A stretch of 64,000 bases of DNA, taken from positions 398,794 through 462,793 of the forward strand of contig QHBK01000003.1 in the NCBI GenBank assembly GCA_003244105.1. The letters run 5' to 3'. This stretch comes from Candidatus Eremiobacter antarcticus. Its GTDB lineage: Bacteria > Vulcanimicrobiota > Vulcanimicrobiia > Eremiobacterales > Eremiobacteraceae. Positions 16,162 to 24,582 of the stretch are shown here, piece after piece. The position numbers were made by a program, and so were the translations under genes. How positions within the stretch are numbered: the first letter of the stretch is position 1; the number at the start of each line of letters is the position of its first letter. The notes under the pieces are model-generated. The model had not been told where the DNA came from, did not search any database, and saw only the letters and a list, made by a program, of their open reading frames with translations.

Positions 16162-17703
16162 ATGCAGTTCCCCGGGGCGGAATCACCGCCCGTCACAAGC
16201 GCCGCGGACGTTCCGTACCTCGCGATGCGCCATATCAGCAAATCGTATCCCGGCGTACAGGCTCTCGATGATGTGAGCTTCGACGTGCGGCGCGGCGAGG
16301 TGCATGCGCTGGTCGGCGAAAACGGCGCCGGCAAGTCCACGCTCGTGAAGGTCCTCGCCGGAGCGGTGACCGCGGACAAGGGAGACGTGCTCGTCGGCGG
16401 CCGTCCGGCCGCCATCCATTCGCCAAAGCGGGCAGAGCAGCTGGGCATCGCGCTCATCTATCAGGAGTTCAATCTCATTCCCGGCCTCAGCGTCGCGGAG
16501 AACGTGATGTTGGGGCGAGAGCCGACCCGCGGTTTTTCGATCGATTGGCACCAACTGCGGGAACGAGCGGCTCGCGCGTTGGCACGCCTGCACGTGGAGC
16601 TGCCCTTGAACGTCGAGGTCCGCACGCTATCCATCGCACAGCAGCAGATGGTTGAGATCGCCAAGGCGCTGTCAACCGATGCGCGCATCATCGTCATGGA
16701 TGAGCCGTCGGCCGCGCTCACGACGCAAGAAGTCCGCAAGCTCTTCGACATCATCGCTGCGCTCAAGCGCGACGGCGTCGGCATCGTGTACATCTCCCAC
16801 CGCCTGGAGGAGATCTTCGCGATCGCCGACCGGGTGACGATTTTCCGCGACGGAAAACACGTGAAAACCGACGCGCTGAGCTCCTTCACGCAAGACGACA
16901 TGATCCGGTTCATGGTCGGACGCAACCTCGCGGCGCATTTCCCCACACTGCCGCCCGAACCGGCTCGCGCACAGCCGCTGCTGTCGGTCCAGGGGCTGAC
17001 CATGCCGGGCCGCGTCAACGACATCTCGTTGGACCTGTACGCGGGCGAGATCGTCGGATTTGCCGGCTTGATCGGCTCAGGGCGGACGTCGTTGCTGCGG
17101 GGCATCTGCGGGGCGGACCCGGTCGCCGCCGGGACCATGCTGTTGGAAGGGAAACCATTTCAACCGCGCGGGCCACACGATGCCATCGAAGCGGGCTTGG
17201 CGCTCGTCACCGAAGATCGCAAAAGCCAAGGGCTGATCCTCGGGATGAGCGTGCGCGAGAACGTGACGTTACCGCATCTCGCGGATTTCGTCCATCGCGG
17301 ACGGATCGACCGCCGCGAAGAGGCGGCCGCCGTCGCAAAGCTGGCCGCCGACCTTCACATCAGGACCCCCACGCTCGAGCAGCTCGTACGCAATCTGTCA
17401 GGCGGCAACCAGCAGAAAGTTGTGCTGGCCAAGTGGCTCTTGCAGAAAGCGAAGATCATCTGTTTCGATGAGCCGACGCGTGGCATCGATATCGGTGCCA
17501 AAGCGGAGATCTACGAGCTGATGTCCGCTTTGGCGGCGTCGGGCACGGCCATCTTGATGGCCTCATCCGAATTGCCGGAAGTGCTCGGCATGTCCATGCG
17601 CATCGCGGTCATGCACGAGGGGCGCATCGCGCGCATCTTCGCCCGCGGAGAAGGATCGCAAGAGGAGATCATGCGGTACGCTGTGGGGACGGTGGCGGCC
17701 TGA
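16162..17703 (+). CDS. sugar ABC transporter ATP-binding protein (RbsA/MglA-like)
   Basis: A 513-residue tandem ABC ATPase of the ribose/galactose class. In the first half Walker A is GENGAGKST (52-60), the signature is the degenerate LSIAQQQ, and Walker B runs IIVMDEPSAALT. The second half has a reduced Walker A (GLIGSGRTS), a good signature LSGGNQQK, and Walker B IICFDEPTRGID, the asymmetric arrangement normal for this class. It energises uptake through the adjacent permease, whose ATG overlaps its stop by one base. Confidence 0.95.
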   Translation: MQFPGAESPPVTSAADVPYLAMRHISKSYPGVQALDDVSFDVRRGEVHALVGENGAGKSTLVKVLAGAVTADKGDVLVGGRPAAIHSPKRAEQLGIALIYQEFNLIPGLSVAENVMLGREPTRGFSIDWHQLRERAARALARLHVELPLNVEVRTLSIAQQQMVEIAKALSTDARIIVMDEPSAALTTQEVRKLFDIIAALKRDGVGIVYISHRLEEIFAIADRVTIFRDGKHVKTDALSSFTQDDMIRFMVGRNLAAHFPTLPPEPARAQPLLSVQGLTMPGRVNDISLDLYAGEIVGFAGLIGSGRTSLLRGICGADPVAAGTMLLEGKPFQPRGPHDAIEAGLALVTEDRKSQGLILGMSVRENVTLPHLADFVHRGRIDRREEAAAVAKLAADLHIRTPTLEQLVRNLSGGNQQKVVLAKWLLQKAKIICFDEPTRGIDIGAKAEIYELMSALAASGTAILMASSELPEVLGMSMRIAVMHEGRIARIFARGEGSQEEIMRYAVGTVAA

Positions 17704-18752
17704 TGACGGCCGGCGAGTCGGTGGCCGCTCAAGCGGTCGAGACACAGACGCAAAAGGCCGCTGCGAAAAAGCAGCGCGCCGCGCTGCTGCGGACGGTCGG
17801 CCTGTTCATCTTTCTCGTCATCGTGCTGGCGGTGCTCAATCGCGCGACACACGGCAATTTCTTGGCCCCGGGCAATGTCCTCAACGTCTTGCGCCAGATC
17901 GCCGTCAATGCGATCATCGCAGTCGGTCAGACGCTCGTCATCATCACCGCTGGGATCGATTTGTCGGTGGGCTCGCTCATCGCACTGACCGGCGTGCTGA
18001 TGGCAGGCACCCTTGCGTCGCATCCCTCGGTGGCCGTGGGCTTGCTCTTGGCCGTGCTCGTCGGACTTTCGGCGGGAGGCTTCGCCGGATTCATCAACGG
18101 CCTGCCTGTGGTCCGTTTCGGCCTGCCGCCGTTCATCACCACGCTCGCGATGATGCTGATGGCCCGCGGGCTTGCTTTCATGTACACGAACGGCCAGCCC
18201 ATCGAGATCGACAACCACGCCTTCAATTCGATCGGCAATGGCTTCATGTTCCCCTCGCTCGGCCATCTGATCGGGATCCCGGGCATTCCGACGCAGATCC
18301 TCGTGATGCTGGCGGTCGTGCTCGTGGGCGGTTATGTCCTCACGCAGACGCGTTTCGGGCGCTACGTCTACGCAATAGGCGGCAACGAGGAAGCTGCCCG
18401 CCTGTCGGGGATCAATGTCTTCGGAGTCAAACTCAGCGTTTACATCATCGCGGGCGCGTTGGCGGGTCTGTCCAGCTTGTTGCTGGCCGGTCATCTCAAC
18501 TCGGGGAGCCCGCAGTCGGGCGTGGGCTACGAGCTGCAGAGCATCGCTGCCGTCGTGGTGGGTGGTACGTCGCTGATGGGCGGCCGTGGCTCCATCAGCG
18601 GTACATTCATAGGAGCGCTGCTCATCGGGATGTTGTATAATTTGATGAATCTCCTGAGCATACAATCATACGCCCAGGAAGTCGTGTTGGGGGCGGTGAT
18701 TCTTATCGCGGTGCTGCTCGACCAGCTTCGCCGGCAGTATTTGACGACGTAG
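17703..18752 (+). CDS. sugar ABC transporter permease (RbsC-like)
   Basis: A 349-residue inner-membrane permease with about ten hydrophobic segments. Family blocks visible are AVGQTLVIITAGIDLSVGS, NGLPVVRFGLPPFITTLAMM, and IAAVVVGGTSLMGGRGSISG, the last matching the EAA-like cytoplasmic loop that docks the ATPase in BPD-transp-2 permeases. The N-terminal 35 residues are cytoplasmic and rich in Ala, Lys and Gln. Together with the preceding two genes it makes a complete ribose-type importer; no kinase or isomerase for the sugar is adjacent. Confidence 0.94.
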   Translation: MTAGESVAAQAVETQTQKAAAKKQRAALLRTVGLFIFLVIVLAVLNRATHGNFLAPGNVLNVLRQIAVNAIIAVGQTLVIITAGIDLSVGSLIALTGVLMAGTLASHPSVAVGLLLAVLVGLSAGGFAGFINGLPVVRFGLPPFITTLAMMLMARGLAFMYTNGQPIEIDNHAFNSIGNGFMFPSLGHLIGIPGIPTQILVMLAVVLVGGYVLTQTRFGRYVYAIGGNEEAARLSGINVFGVKLSVYIIAGALAGLSSLLLAGHLNSGSPQSGVGYELQSIAAVVVGGTSLMGGRGSISGTFIGALLIGMLYNLMNLLSIQSYAQEVVLGAVILIAVLLDQLRRQYLTT

Positions 18753-18762
18753 CGGAAATTTC

Positions 18763-19101
18763 ATGAGGGAGCAAGCTTGGGAACGGGTCGATCCACTGGT
18801 CGCGCGGTGGAAGAAATTCACCATGTCCGACGACGCAGACCGCGTTGCCGCGGTCGAGCACTCGCCAACGCCTGAACTGCAGCGCTATATCAAGGAAGTG
18901 GACGAGGTTCGCGCCGACATCGACAGCCTCGTGGAGGCGCTCGAGAAAAAGTACGGCGTCTTCGAAACCGGCGATATCGGCGCGGATGCGCCTCCCGACG
19001 AAGGGGACGCCCACCGGCACCGAGCGCTGATCGCGCTGCGCCAAGCGTACGACGAGACGAACGCGGAGATAGAGGACCGGCAACTGGCGGGCGAAGTCTA
19101 G
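18763..19101 (+). CDS. small acidic protein of unknown function
   Basis: A 112-residue soluble protein, not recognised. The central stretch ELQRYIKEVDEVRADIDSLV followed by EALEKKY has heptad-like spacing and may form a coiled coil; the rest is acidic (DAPPDEGD) and helical, ending DETNAEIEDRQLAGEV. It starts ten bases after the permease stop, so it may be carried by the sugar operon, but nothing in it suggests transport. GC-rich inverted repeats (19101-19107 with 19118-19124) follow the stop. Confidence 0.6.
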   Translation: MREQAWERVDPLVARWKKFTMSDDADRVAAVEHSPTPELQRYIKEVDEVRADIDSLVEALEKKYGVFETGDIGADAPPDEGDAHRHRALIALRQAYDETNAEIEDRQLAGEV

Positions 19102-19203
19102 GGCGGCTGACCGGCCGGCCGCCCCCGCGCGGGGGGTTAGCTCCCTGTGACGGGCGCCACAAGTCTTTGGGTATATACCAAGTGAGTCGAAGAAAGCGGC
19201 GAG

Positions 19204-19668
19204 ATGATTAACGACCCCATTTCGGACACCATACGCGAGGCGACCGAGGCCAAGCGGACAGAGGAAGCCCGCCGGCGTTGGTCCGTCGAGCAGTCAGCCG
19301 GCGCAGCGAACCGCTGCGTCGCCGCGTTGCGGCGTGTGCTGGACGATTCCTCATTCCGATATTTCTCGCGCAAGGATGTGGTGCGCCCTCGTGACGAGCA
19401 GGACAGCGAGATCCTCGTCAACGTCTCAGGTGATGAGATCGACGTGGAATTCTCCGGCTCCGTGGTGTGCCCGGAGAGCGACTATCCTGCGCAGACGCCG
19501 CGGTTGCGCTGCGAGATCACGTATCTGCTCAAGCACATCCCGAGCGGCATTTTGAGGCCAGGAAAAGTGCCTGGAATGTTCGATGCGGCGGGCACCTATG
19601 TCGTCGACTCGCAGGCATTGCTCAAAGATCTTAAGGCGATGATCGCTGAAGCTGTAATGAACTCCTAA
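19204..19668 (+). CDS. hypothetical protein
   Basis: A 154-residue protein, not recognised. The first 50 residues are helical and charged (TIREATEAKRTEEARRRW), and the remainder looks like alternating strands (EILVNVSGDEIDVEFSGSVV, then RLRCEITYLL). There is no signal peptide or membrane segment. It has a purine-rich leader ending GGCGAG before ATG 19204. The following 189 bases up to the receiver gene contain only short inverted repeats (for example GCCTTTAAGGC near 19801 and a GGCGCGCC palindrome) and no promoter that can be defended. Confidence 0.55.
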   Translation: MINDPISDTIREATEAKRTEEARRRWSVEQSAGAANRCVAALRRVLDDSSFRYFSRKDVVRPRDEQDSEILVNVSGDEIDVEFSGSVVCPESDYPAQTPRLRCEITYLLKHIPSGILRPGKVPGMFDAAGTYVVDSQALLKDLKAMIAEAVMNS

Positions 19669-19857
19669 TCGCCGCCGTCATTAGGTAAGCAGGCGGTTAG
19701 TTAAAGTATTGTACCGCGAGGCTGCGGAACAGGCTTTGTCCCGCGACCTATGGGGTATATGGTCCTAGATGCGGCTGGCGACAAGGGCCCTTTGACCCTA
19801 TGCCTTTAAGGCGCGCCATTCTGTCGCGCGGACCCCGTCCTCCCGTATGATAACTCC

Positions 19858-20385
19858 ATGATGAATGCAGTCAATGGGAACATGGACGACCGCACGCGCG
19901 TTGCCTATATCGACGACCAGCTTTTGTTTCGGGAAGCGCTGGTAGCGGTTTTGGAGGATAGCGGTTTGGTCTCAGTCGTCCAGAGTATAGGGCACGAGCA
20001 GACAGAGGGCCGGTCTCTGCGCAACACGGCGCCGTCGGTCCTCTTGCTAGCGCTGGACGCACAGACCCACGATCCTATGGTGACCTTGCAAGGCTTGCGG
20101 CAGACCAACCCGCAGCTGCCGGTCTGCGCGCTGGTCGCGGTGGATCGGCTCGACCGCGCCCGGGAAGCTATTGCGACGGGCTGCAAGGGCGCCGTGAGCA
20201 CTGCAGCGTCCCTGAACCTCCTCATCGCAGCGCTGCAAAGCGTGTCCTCCGGCCAGGCGTATGTCGACCCTCTTCTGGGCGGCCGATTACTTGCTAAGGC
20301 GGGCATTCGCAACCTGTCGCGGACCAACCGAATAGGCGCCGACGGCGACTTCCAGCCTGATGGCGGGGAAATATCGAAAAACTGA
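19858..20385 (+). CDS. degenerate receiver-domain protein without output domain
   Basis: A 175-residue protein whose first 145 residues follow the NarL/FixJ receiver pattern: AYIDDQLLFREALVAVLE (acidic pair D19/D20), SVLLLALDAQTHD, LPVCALVAVDRLDRAREAIATGCKGAV, and LLIAALQSVSSGQAYVDPLLGGRLL. At the phosphoacceptor position the usual Asp is Ala65, and the conserved Lys in the loop (LLKDA in relatives) is replaced by STAA. The LuxR-type DNA-binding domain normally following is absent; the tail is short and polar. It is therefore a phosphorylation-independent protein, perhaps a partner-binding regulator. Its stop overlaps the ATG of the exporter gene, tying it to polysaccharide synthesis. Confidence 0.75.
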   Translation: MMNAVNGNMDDRTRVAYIDDQLLFREALVAVLEDSGLVSVVQSIGHEQTEGRSLRNTAPSVLLLALDAQTHDPMVTLQGLRQTNPQLPVCALVAVDRLDRAREAIATGCKGAVSTAASLNLLIAALQSVSSGQAYVDPLLGGRLLAKAGIRNLSRTNRIGADGDFQPDGGEISKN

Positions 20386-21353
20386 TGACATTCATAAAAG
20401 TTGACACCATGGCAGCACTCCGGACGGGAAGATCAAAATTGATGACAGCCGCGCAGCGGTTCTTCATCGTCATCGCGTTTGCGTTCATCTCGATCGTCTC
20501 AGCGGCTGCGAGCCGGGCAGACGTGGCGCCGGGTTATTTGATCCATGGAAATGACCAACTGAGCGTCGTCGTCTATGGTGACCAAACGCTGACTCAGACC
20601 GTCACCGTCCTGCCTGATGGCAACATAGCTCTTCCTTTGGTCGGCGCCGTTCATGTGGGCGGCCTGACCCCTGACCAAGCGGCCAAGAACATCGCCAAGT
20701 CGCTGCAGAAGTACGTGCGTCACCCGGTGGTGAGCGTCGCGGTGACGCAAGAGGGCCAGCTCAACGTCCTCGTGCTGGGCAACGTCAAGACGCCCGGCAA
20801 ATACCTCTTGCCTCCTACAAGTCATGTCACGGATGCCATCGCAGCGGCGGGCGGTATCGGCCCCACCAACGGCGCTTACCCGAACGCTCGCGTCGGCGCA
20901 CCGACGGGAGCGCCCGCAACGGTCTCGCTGCAGAAGCTTTTGCATGACGGAGACACCACGGCGAACGTTCCCCTGCAAGAGGGCTCCGTCGTCTACATCC
21001 CCGCGCCCCAGACGATCAACGTCGAAGTGATCGGCGCGGTCGACCATCCAGGCGAGATCCAGCTCAACGAAGGCGACCGCCTCACGATGGCCATCGCAAA
21101 AGCGGGCAACAGCTCGTCCGCCCAATCCGATCTGAACAGGATTCACATCACCCGTACGCTGTCCGACGGAAAGACGACGAGTTTCGATATCGATCTATAT
21201 AAAGAACTTAAAGACGGCGATATCAACAAAGACCTCGTCCTGCAAAAGAATGACGTCGTCTACGTTCCTCAAGCAAAAAAGAGCATCGGGCAAACGATCG
21301 GCTCGGGAGCGATCTACATTCTCGGGGGCTTGCGCAGCCTCTTCGGCCTGTAA
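20385..21353 (+). CDS. Wza-type polysaccharide export outer-membrane protein
   Basis: A 322-residue OPX protein, the outer-membrane channel of Wzx/Wzy-dependent secretion. A signal peptide (about 20-46) ends at SRA/DVAPG, without a lipobox. The poly-export domain follows (GYLIHGNDQLSVVVYGDQTL, then VTVLPDGNIALPLVGAV), then two SLBB domains (about 125-205, LNVLVLGNVKTPGKYLLP; and about 208-290, NVEVIGAVDHPGEIQL). The C-terminal 25 residues include a hydrophobic helix ending LGGLRSLFGL, suitable for membrane insertion. It partners with the Wzc-like kinase at 22.3 kb. Confidence 0.9.
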   Translation: MTFIKVDTMAALRTGRSKLMTAAQRFFIVIAFAFISIVSAAASRADVAPGYLIHGNDQLSVVVYGDQTLTQTVTVLPDGNIALPLVGAVHVGGLTPDQAAKNIAKSLQKYVRHPVVSVAVTQEGQLNVLVLGNVKTPGKYLLPPTSHVTDAIAAAGGIGPTNGAYPNARVGAPTGAPATVSLQKLLHDGDTTANVPLQEGSVVYIPAPQTINVEVIGAVDHPGEIQLNEGDRLTMAIAKAGNSSSAQSDLNRIHITRTLSDGKTTSFDIDLYKELKDGDINKDLVLQKNDVVYVPQAKKSIGQTIGSGAIYILGGLRSLFGL

Positions 21354-21398
21354 ATTTTCAACTCGGCATTATACCATAGCAAGGAGCTCATTCATCAT

Positions 21399-22199
21399 AT
21401 GTCACGTTACATAAAAGCTCTCTCAGTGGTCGCGGCCATGGGTGTCGCGGGTCTCGTCGCAGCTTGCGGCGGTGGCGGCGGCGGTGGCGGCGGTGGAACG
21501 TTCAATTCCCCACCCACCCCCACGCCCACTTCGACCTCGGCGCTGCAAGGAACGATGCAGGTCATCACATCGGGGACCAACCCTTCTGATGCCACCTACG
21601 TCCCAGCCAGCAATGGCACCGTCGTCTTCACCTGCGGTTGCACGAGCCAAGCAGGCACCGGATCGACTGACGCGAGCGGCAACTTCTCGCTGCTTCCCAA
21701 CTCGGTCGCCACGCCGGCTGCGCCGAACCCGACCTATACCACTGTTCCGGGGCGCAACTATCTGATTGTGGCCCGATCGACGGCCGGCGGCGCCAATACG
21801 AAAGAAGCTTGGACGATGGAGTTTCTCGGCAGCGTACCGGCGCGGAACCATTACCTGGAAAATCCAGCCTCAAGCGATGCCTACACCGCAGCGGCCGCTC
21901 TGTACGTCTTCGATAACTCATCTTCGGGCACGCTGTTCGACAACTGGGACTTCAACAGCATCGCAGCGTGGGTGACTCACCTGCACAACGCGCCGACGAC
22001 ATCCGAAAACACGCTCTTGAACCATATCGTGACGGAGACGGCGGCGGGCCACTCACTCTATCCCAGCGCTCCCAATTGGAACTCTGCGCAGACGCCGAAC
22101 AATGTCATCAAGACCGACCTCACGGCGGTCAGAGTAAGCGGGGCCTCGCTTCCTGTGAACTGCGGACATAGTCCCTGCGGGGCACAACCGACCCCGTAA
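21399..22199 (+). CDS. lipoprotein with Gly tract, unknown function
   Basis: A 266-residue lipoprotein: signal helix, lipobox VAAC (Cys23), a run of ten glycines, and a short Pro/Thr linker. The exported part (about 47-266) is not recognised. It includes TMQVITSGTNPSD and a likely strand-rich region with a Cys pair FTCGCTSQ, and a second Cys pair near the C terminus (NCGHSPCG). The middle, GTVVFTCGC...TDASGNFSLLP, recalls carboxypeptidase-regulatory-like folds, but this is weak. It lies between the exporter and kinase genes, so it may be an accessory surface protein of the export complex. AAGGAG lies 12 bases before the ATG. Confidence 0.6.
   Translation: MSRYIKALSVVAAMGVAGLVAACGGGGGGGGGGTFNSPPTPTPTSTSALQGTMQVITSGTNPSDATYVPASNGTVVFTCGCTSQAGTGSTDASGNFSLLPNSVATPAAPNPTYTTVPGRNYLIVARSTAGGANTKEAWTMEFLGSVPARNHYLENPASSDAYTAAAALYVFDNSSSGTLFDNWDFNSIAAWVTHLHNAPTTSENTLLNHIVTETAAGHSLYPSAPNWNSAQTPNNVIKTDLTAVRVSGASLPVNCGHSPCGAQPTP
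21468..21498 (+). repeat. GGC/GGT simple repeat encoding poly-Gly after lipobox
   Basis: Ten consecutive glycine codons (GGC and GGT mixed) follow the lipobox cysteine of the lipoprotein gene. Changes in repeat number would lengthen or shorten the tether without shifting the frame. Confidence 0.7.
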
Positions 22200-22271
22200 C
22201 GACCAAGATGAAGGGCGCATGGGAAAACGCGACCGGAGTCACAGACATTAAGAAACAGCGTGGATTTGCGG

Positions 22272-22306
22272 CCGAGCGTCGAATATTGTTCATATACGGC
22301 GCTCGG
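22272..22306 (+). promoter_or_regulatory. inverted repeat in the leader of the Wzc-like gene
   Basis: CCGAGCG (22272-22278) pairs with CGCTCGG (22300-22306); allowing one G-U pair the RNA stem extends to ten pairs around an AT-rich loop. It lies 33 bases before ATG 22339, and an AAAAGG ribosome-binding site follows. No T-run follows, so it is not a simple terminator; it could be an operator or a leader hairpin that affects translation. Confidence 0.4.
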
Positions 22307-22338
22307 ACTTCTCCACAGGTATAAGAAAAGGTAGAACC

Positions 22339-24519
22339 ATGTATTACGGACCCGCCATGCGTGGCGAGCAAATGCGTCAGTTGCCTTCAGGGCTTCCGGG
22401 GGTAGCGCAAGAACAGCCGGCAGGGCCGGATTTTGCTTCGATCATCGGACCACTGATTCGGCGCAGGCGACTGCTCCTGAGTCTTTTCCTGACGTTTTTC
22501 GGCCTGGTGATTCTTTTCACGCTCCTCACGCCAAAGACGTACACCACGAGCGTCAAGATGATCGCGGGCAATTCCAATCCGGGCTTGCCGACGAAAACCG
22601 GCGGCGACACAGCATATCCCCTTCTGAACGCGTTGCTGTTCTCAAGCGGCGTCCAGTCCGCTGAGACCTACGCAGAGCTGCTCCAGGAAACTCCCGTCGT
22701 CCAGCAAGTGATCCGCAACTTGCATCTCAACATCGATGCTTCCACGCTGCTCAGCCGCAACATCACGATCAAGCCCGTGACCAACACCTCGGTCTTGAAC
22801 TTGTCGGCGACCTGGTCCGATCCGCAGACATCGGCGAAAATCGCCAACGAGTTCGCGAGCGTCTTCTTAAACCGTGAGCGCGAGCTGATCGCGAGCCAGG
22901 CGAGCTCGGCCATCGATTATCTGTCGAAGCAGATGCCGTCCGCCGAGAAGGCGATGCAGAAAGCCGACAACGCGCTCGCCCGCTTCCAGTCCACGCATAC
23001 GATGGCCGCCATCAACGCGCAGAACCAAGGCGCGATCAATCAGTTCACGGCCCTCGACCAAAAAGTCGCGCAGACGCAAGTTGACCAAGGGCAGGCTCAG
23101 GCCCAGCTCGCTAGCGTCCTGTCGCAGATGGGTTCCGTGAGTCCCACCATCAACGGTACTTCGAACGTGAATCAGAACCCGGTCGTCTCGCAGCTGCAGA
23201 CGCAGCTGGCGCAGGTGAACGTCCAACTGGAGAGCGCCCGCAAGCAGTTCACGGACGAACATCCGTCGGTCGTGGCGCTGAAAGAACAGAAGGCGCAGAT
23301 CGAAAAAGAGATCCGTTCGCAGCCGGCGACGGTCGTGGCCGGCAATGCGTTCGTGCCGAATCCCGTCTATCAACAGCTCAGCCAGCAAGCCGCCACGCTG
23401 CGCGCGCAGATCTCCGGAGACGCCGCGCAACTTGGGACGCTGCAGGGACAGCTCAATCCCATGAGCTCCGATCTGCGCAAGCTGCCCGCTGAGACCGTGC
23501 AGTTGGCGAACCTACAGCGCAAGGCCAAGTTGACGGAAGACGTCTACACCGCCATGCAGCAGAAATTGAATGAGGCCACGGTCGCCAAGACGACCGCTCT
23601 GAGCGATGTGGCGATCACGCAGGCCGCCACTCCCGGCGATGCAGACGTCAAGCCCAAGCTGCTGCTCAATCTGCTGTTGGGCTTCATGCTCGGCTTGGTG
23701 ATAGCGGTGTCCGGCGTGTTCATCATGGAGTTCTTCGACAACACCTTCAAGACCGAAGAAGACGTGCAGCGCGCGCTGCCCTTCCCGGTGCTCAGCACGA
23801 TCCCGGCGTTGACGACGAAGTCGACGCGCAGCTTGCCTTGGCTGCGCGCGCTTACCATCGAATCATTCCTCCAGCTCGTCACGGCGCTGCGCTATTCCTC
23901 GGATAAGCCGCTGCGCACGCTCGCCATCACAAGCCCCAATCAGGGCGATGGCAAGTCGACCATAGCGCTCAGCACTGCGATCGCCATGGCCGAGATGGAG
24001 CCGACCGTCGTGCTCATCGACGCCGATCTGCGCAGGCCGTCGCTGCACGAGCGCACCGGCTGCACCAACGAGCGGGGTCTCTCGGACGTGCTGGTCGGGG
24101 CCGCAGGGCTCTGGGATGTGTTGCAACAAACTAAGTACGAAGGTCTGATGCTGCTTTCGAGCGGCACCAGAGTTCCGAATCCTATGAAGCTGTTGCAGTC
24201 GCAACGCTTCGATGACATGATCGCCGAGCTTCTGCAACGCCATCGGGCGATCGTGTTCGACACCCCTGCGTTGCTGGCTGTCCACGACGCTGCCGTGCTC
24301 AGTTCGAAGGTCGATGGCGCGGTGCTGGTCGTCTCGGCCGGAATGACCGATATGCCTTCGACCAAACGAGCGCTGCAACGGTTAGGCGCCGCACCCAACA
24401 TCAATGTCCTCGGCGTCGTCCTGAACCGGGTGGCTGCGACGAACGGGTATCGCGCTTACTACCTGAATGGAGACAGCCTCTTGCCGTTGCCGCACGAAAC
24501 GGAGCCGGAAAAGGTTTGA
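22339..24519 (+). CDS. Wzc-like polysaccharide co-polymerase with tyrosine autokinase domain
   Basis: A 726-residue PCP-2/BY-kinase. The N-terminal Wzz domain has a first membrane helix (about 47-67) and a second before the kinase (about 437-460, LLLNLLLGFMLGLVIAVSGV), enclosing a long periplasmic coiled coil with Gln/Ala heptads. The kinase half carries Walker A SPNQGDGKST (about 532-541), Walker A' VVLIDADLRRP, and Walker B AIVFDTP. The C-terminal tail has only a small tyrosine cluster, GYRAYYLNG, rather than the long Tyr run of E. coli Wzc. It controls chain length and export with the Wza-like protein. Confidence 0.93.
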   Translation: MYYGPAMRGEQMRQLPSGLPGVAQEQPAGPDFASIIGPLIRRRRLLLSLFLTFFGLVILFTLLTPKTYTTSVKMIAGNSNPGLPTKTGGDTAYPLLNALLFSSGVQSAETYAELLQETPVVQQVIRNLHLNIDASTLLSRNITIKPVTNTSVLNLSATWSDPQTSAKIANEFASVFLNRERELIASQASSAIDYLSKQMPSAEKAMQKADNALARFQSTHTMAAINAQNQGAINQFTALDQKVAQTQVDQGQAQAQLASVLSQMGSVSPTINGTSNVNQNPVVSQLQTQLAQVNVQLESARKQFTDEHPSVVALKEQKAQIEKEIRSQPATVVAGNAFVPNPVYQQLSQQAATLRAQISGDAAQLGTLQGQLNPMSSDLRKLPAETVQLANLQRKAKLTEDVYTAMQQKLNEATVAKTTALSDVAITQAATPGDADVKPKLLLNLLLGFMLGLVIAVSGVFIMEFFDNTFKTEEDVQRALPFPVLSTIPALTTKSTRSLPWLRALTIESFLQLVTALRYSSDKPLRTLAITSPNQGDGKSTIALSTAIAMAEMEPTVVLIDADLRRPSLHERTGCTNERGLSDVLVGAAGLWDVLQQTKYEGLMLLSSGTRVPNPMKLLQSQRFDDMIAELLQRHRAIVFDTPALLAVHDAAVLSSKVDGAVLVVSAGMTDMPSTKRALQRLGAAPNINVLGVVLNRVAATNGYRAYYLNGDSLLPLPHETEPEKV

Positions 24520-24582
24520 GCCGCCAGTGAGAACACCTGACGACCATCCAGCGACAACGTCGAGCAGTCTGGTGCAAACGGT

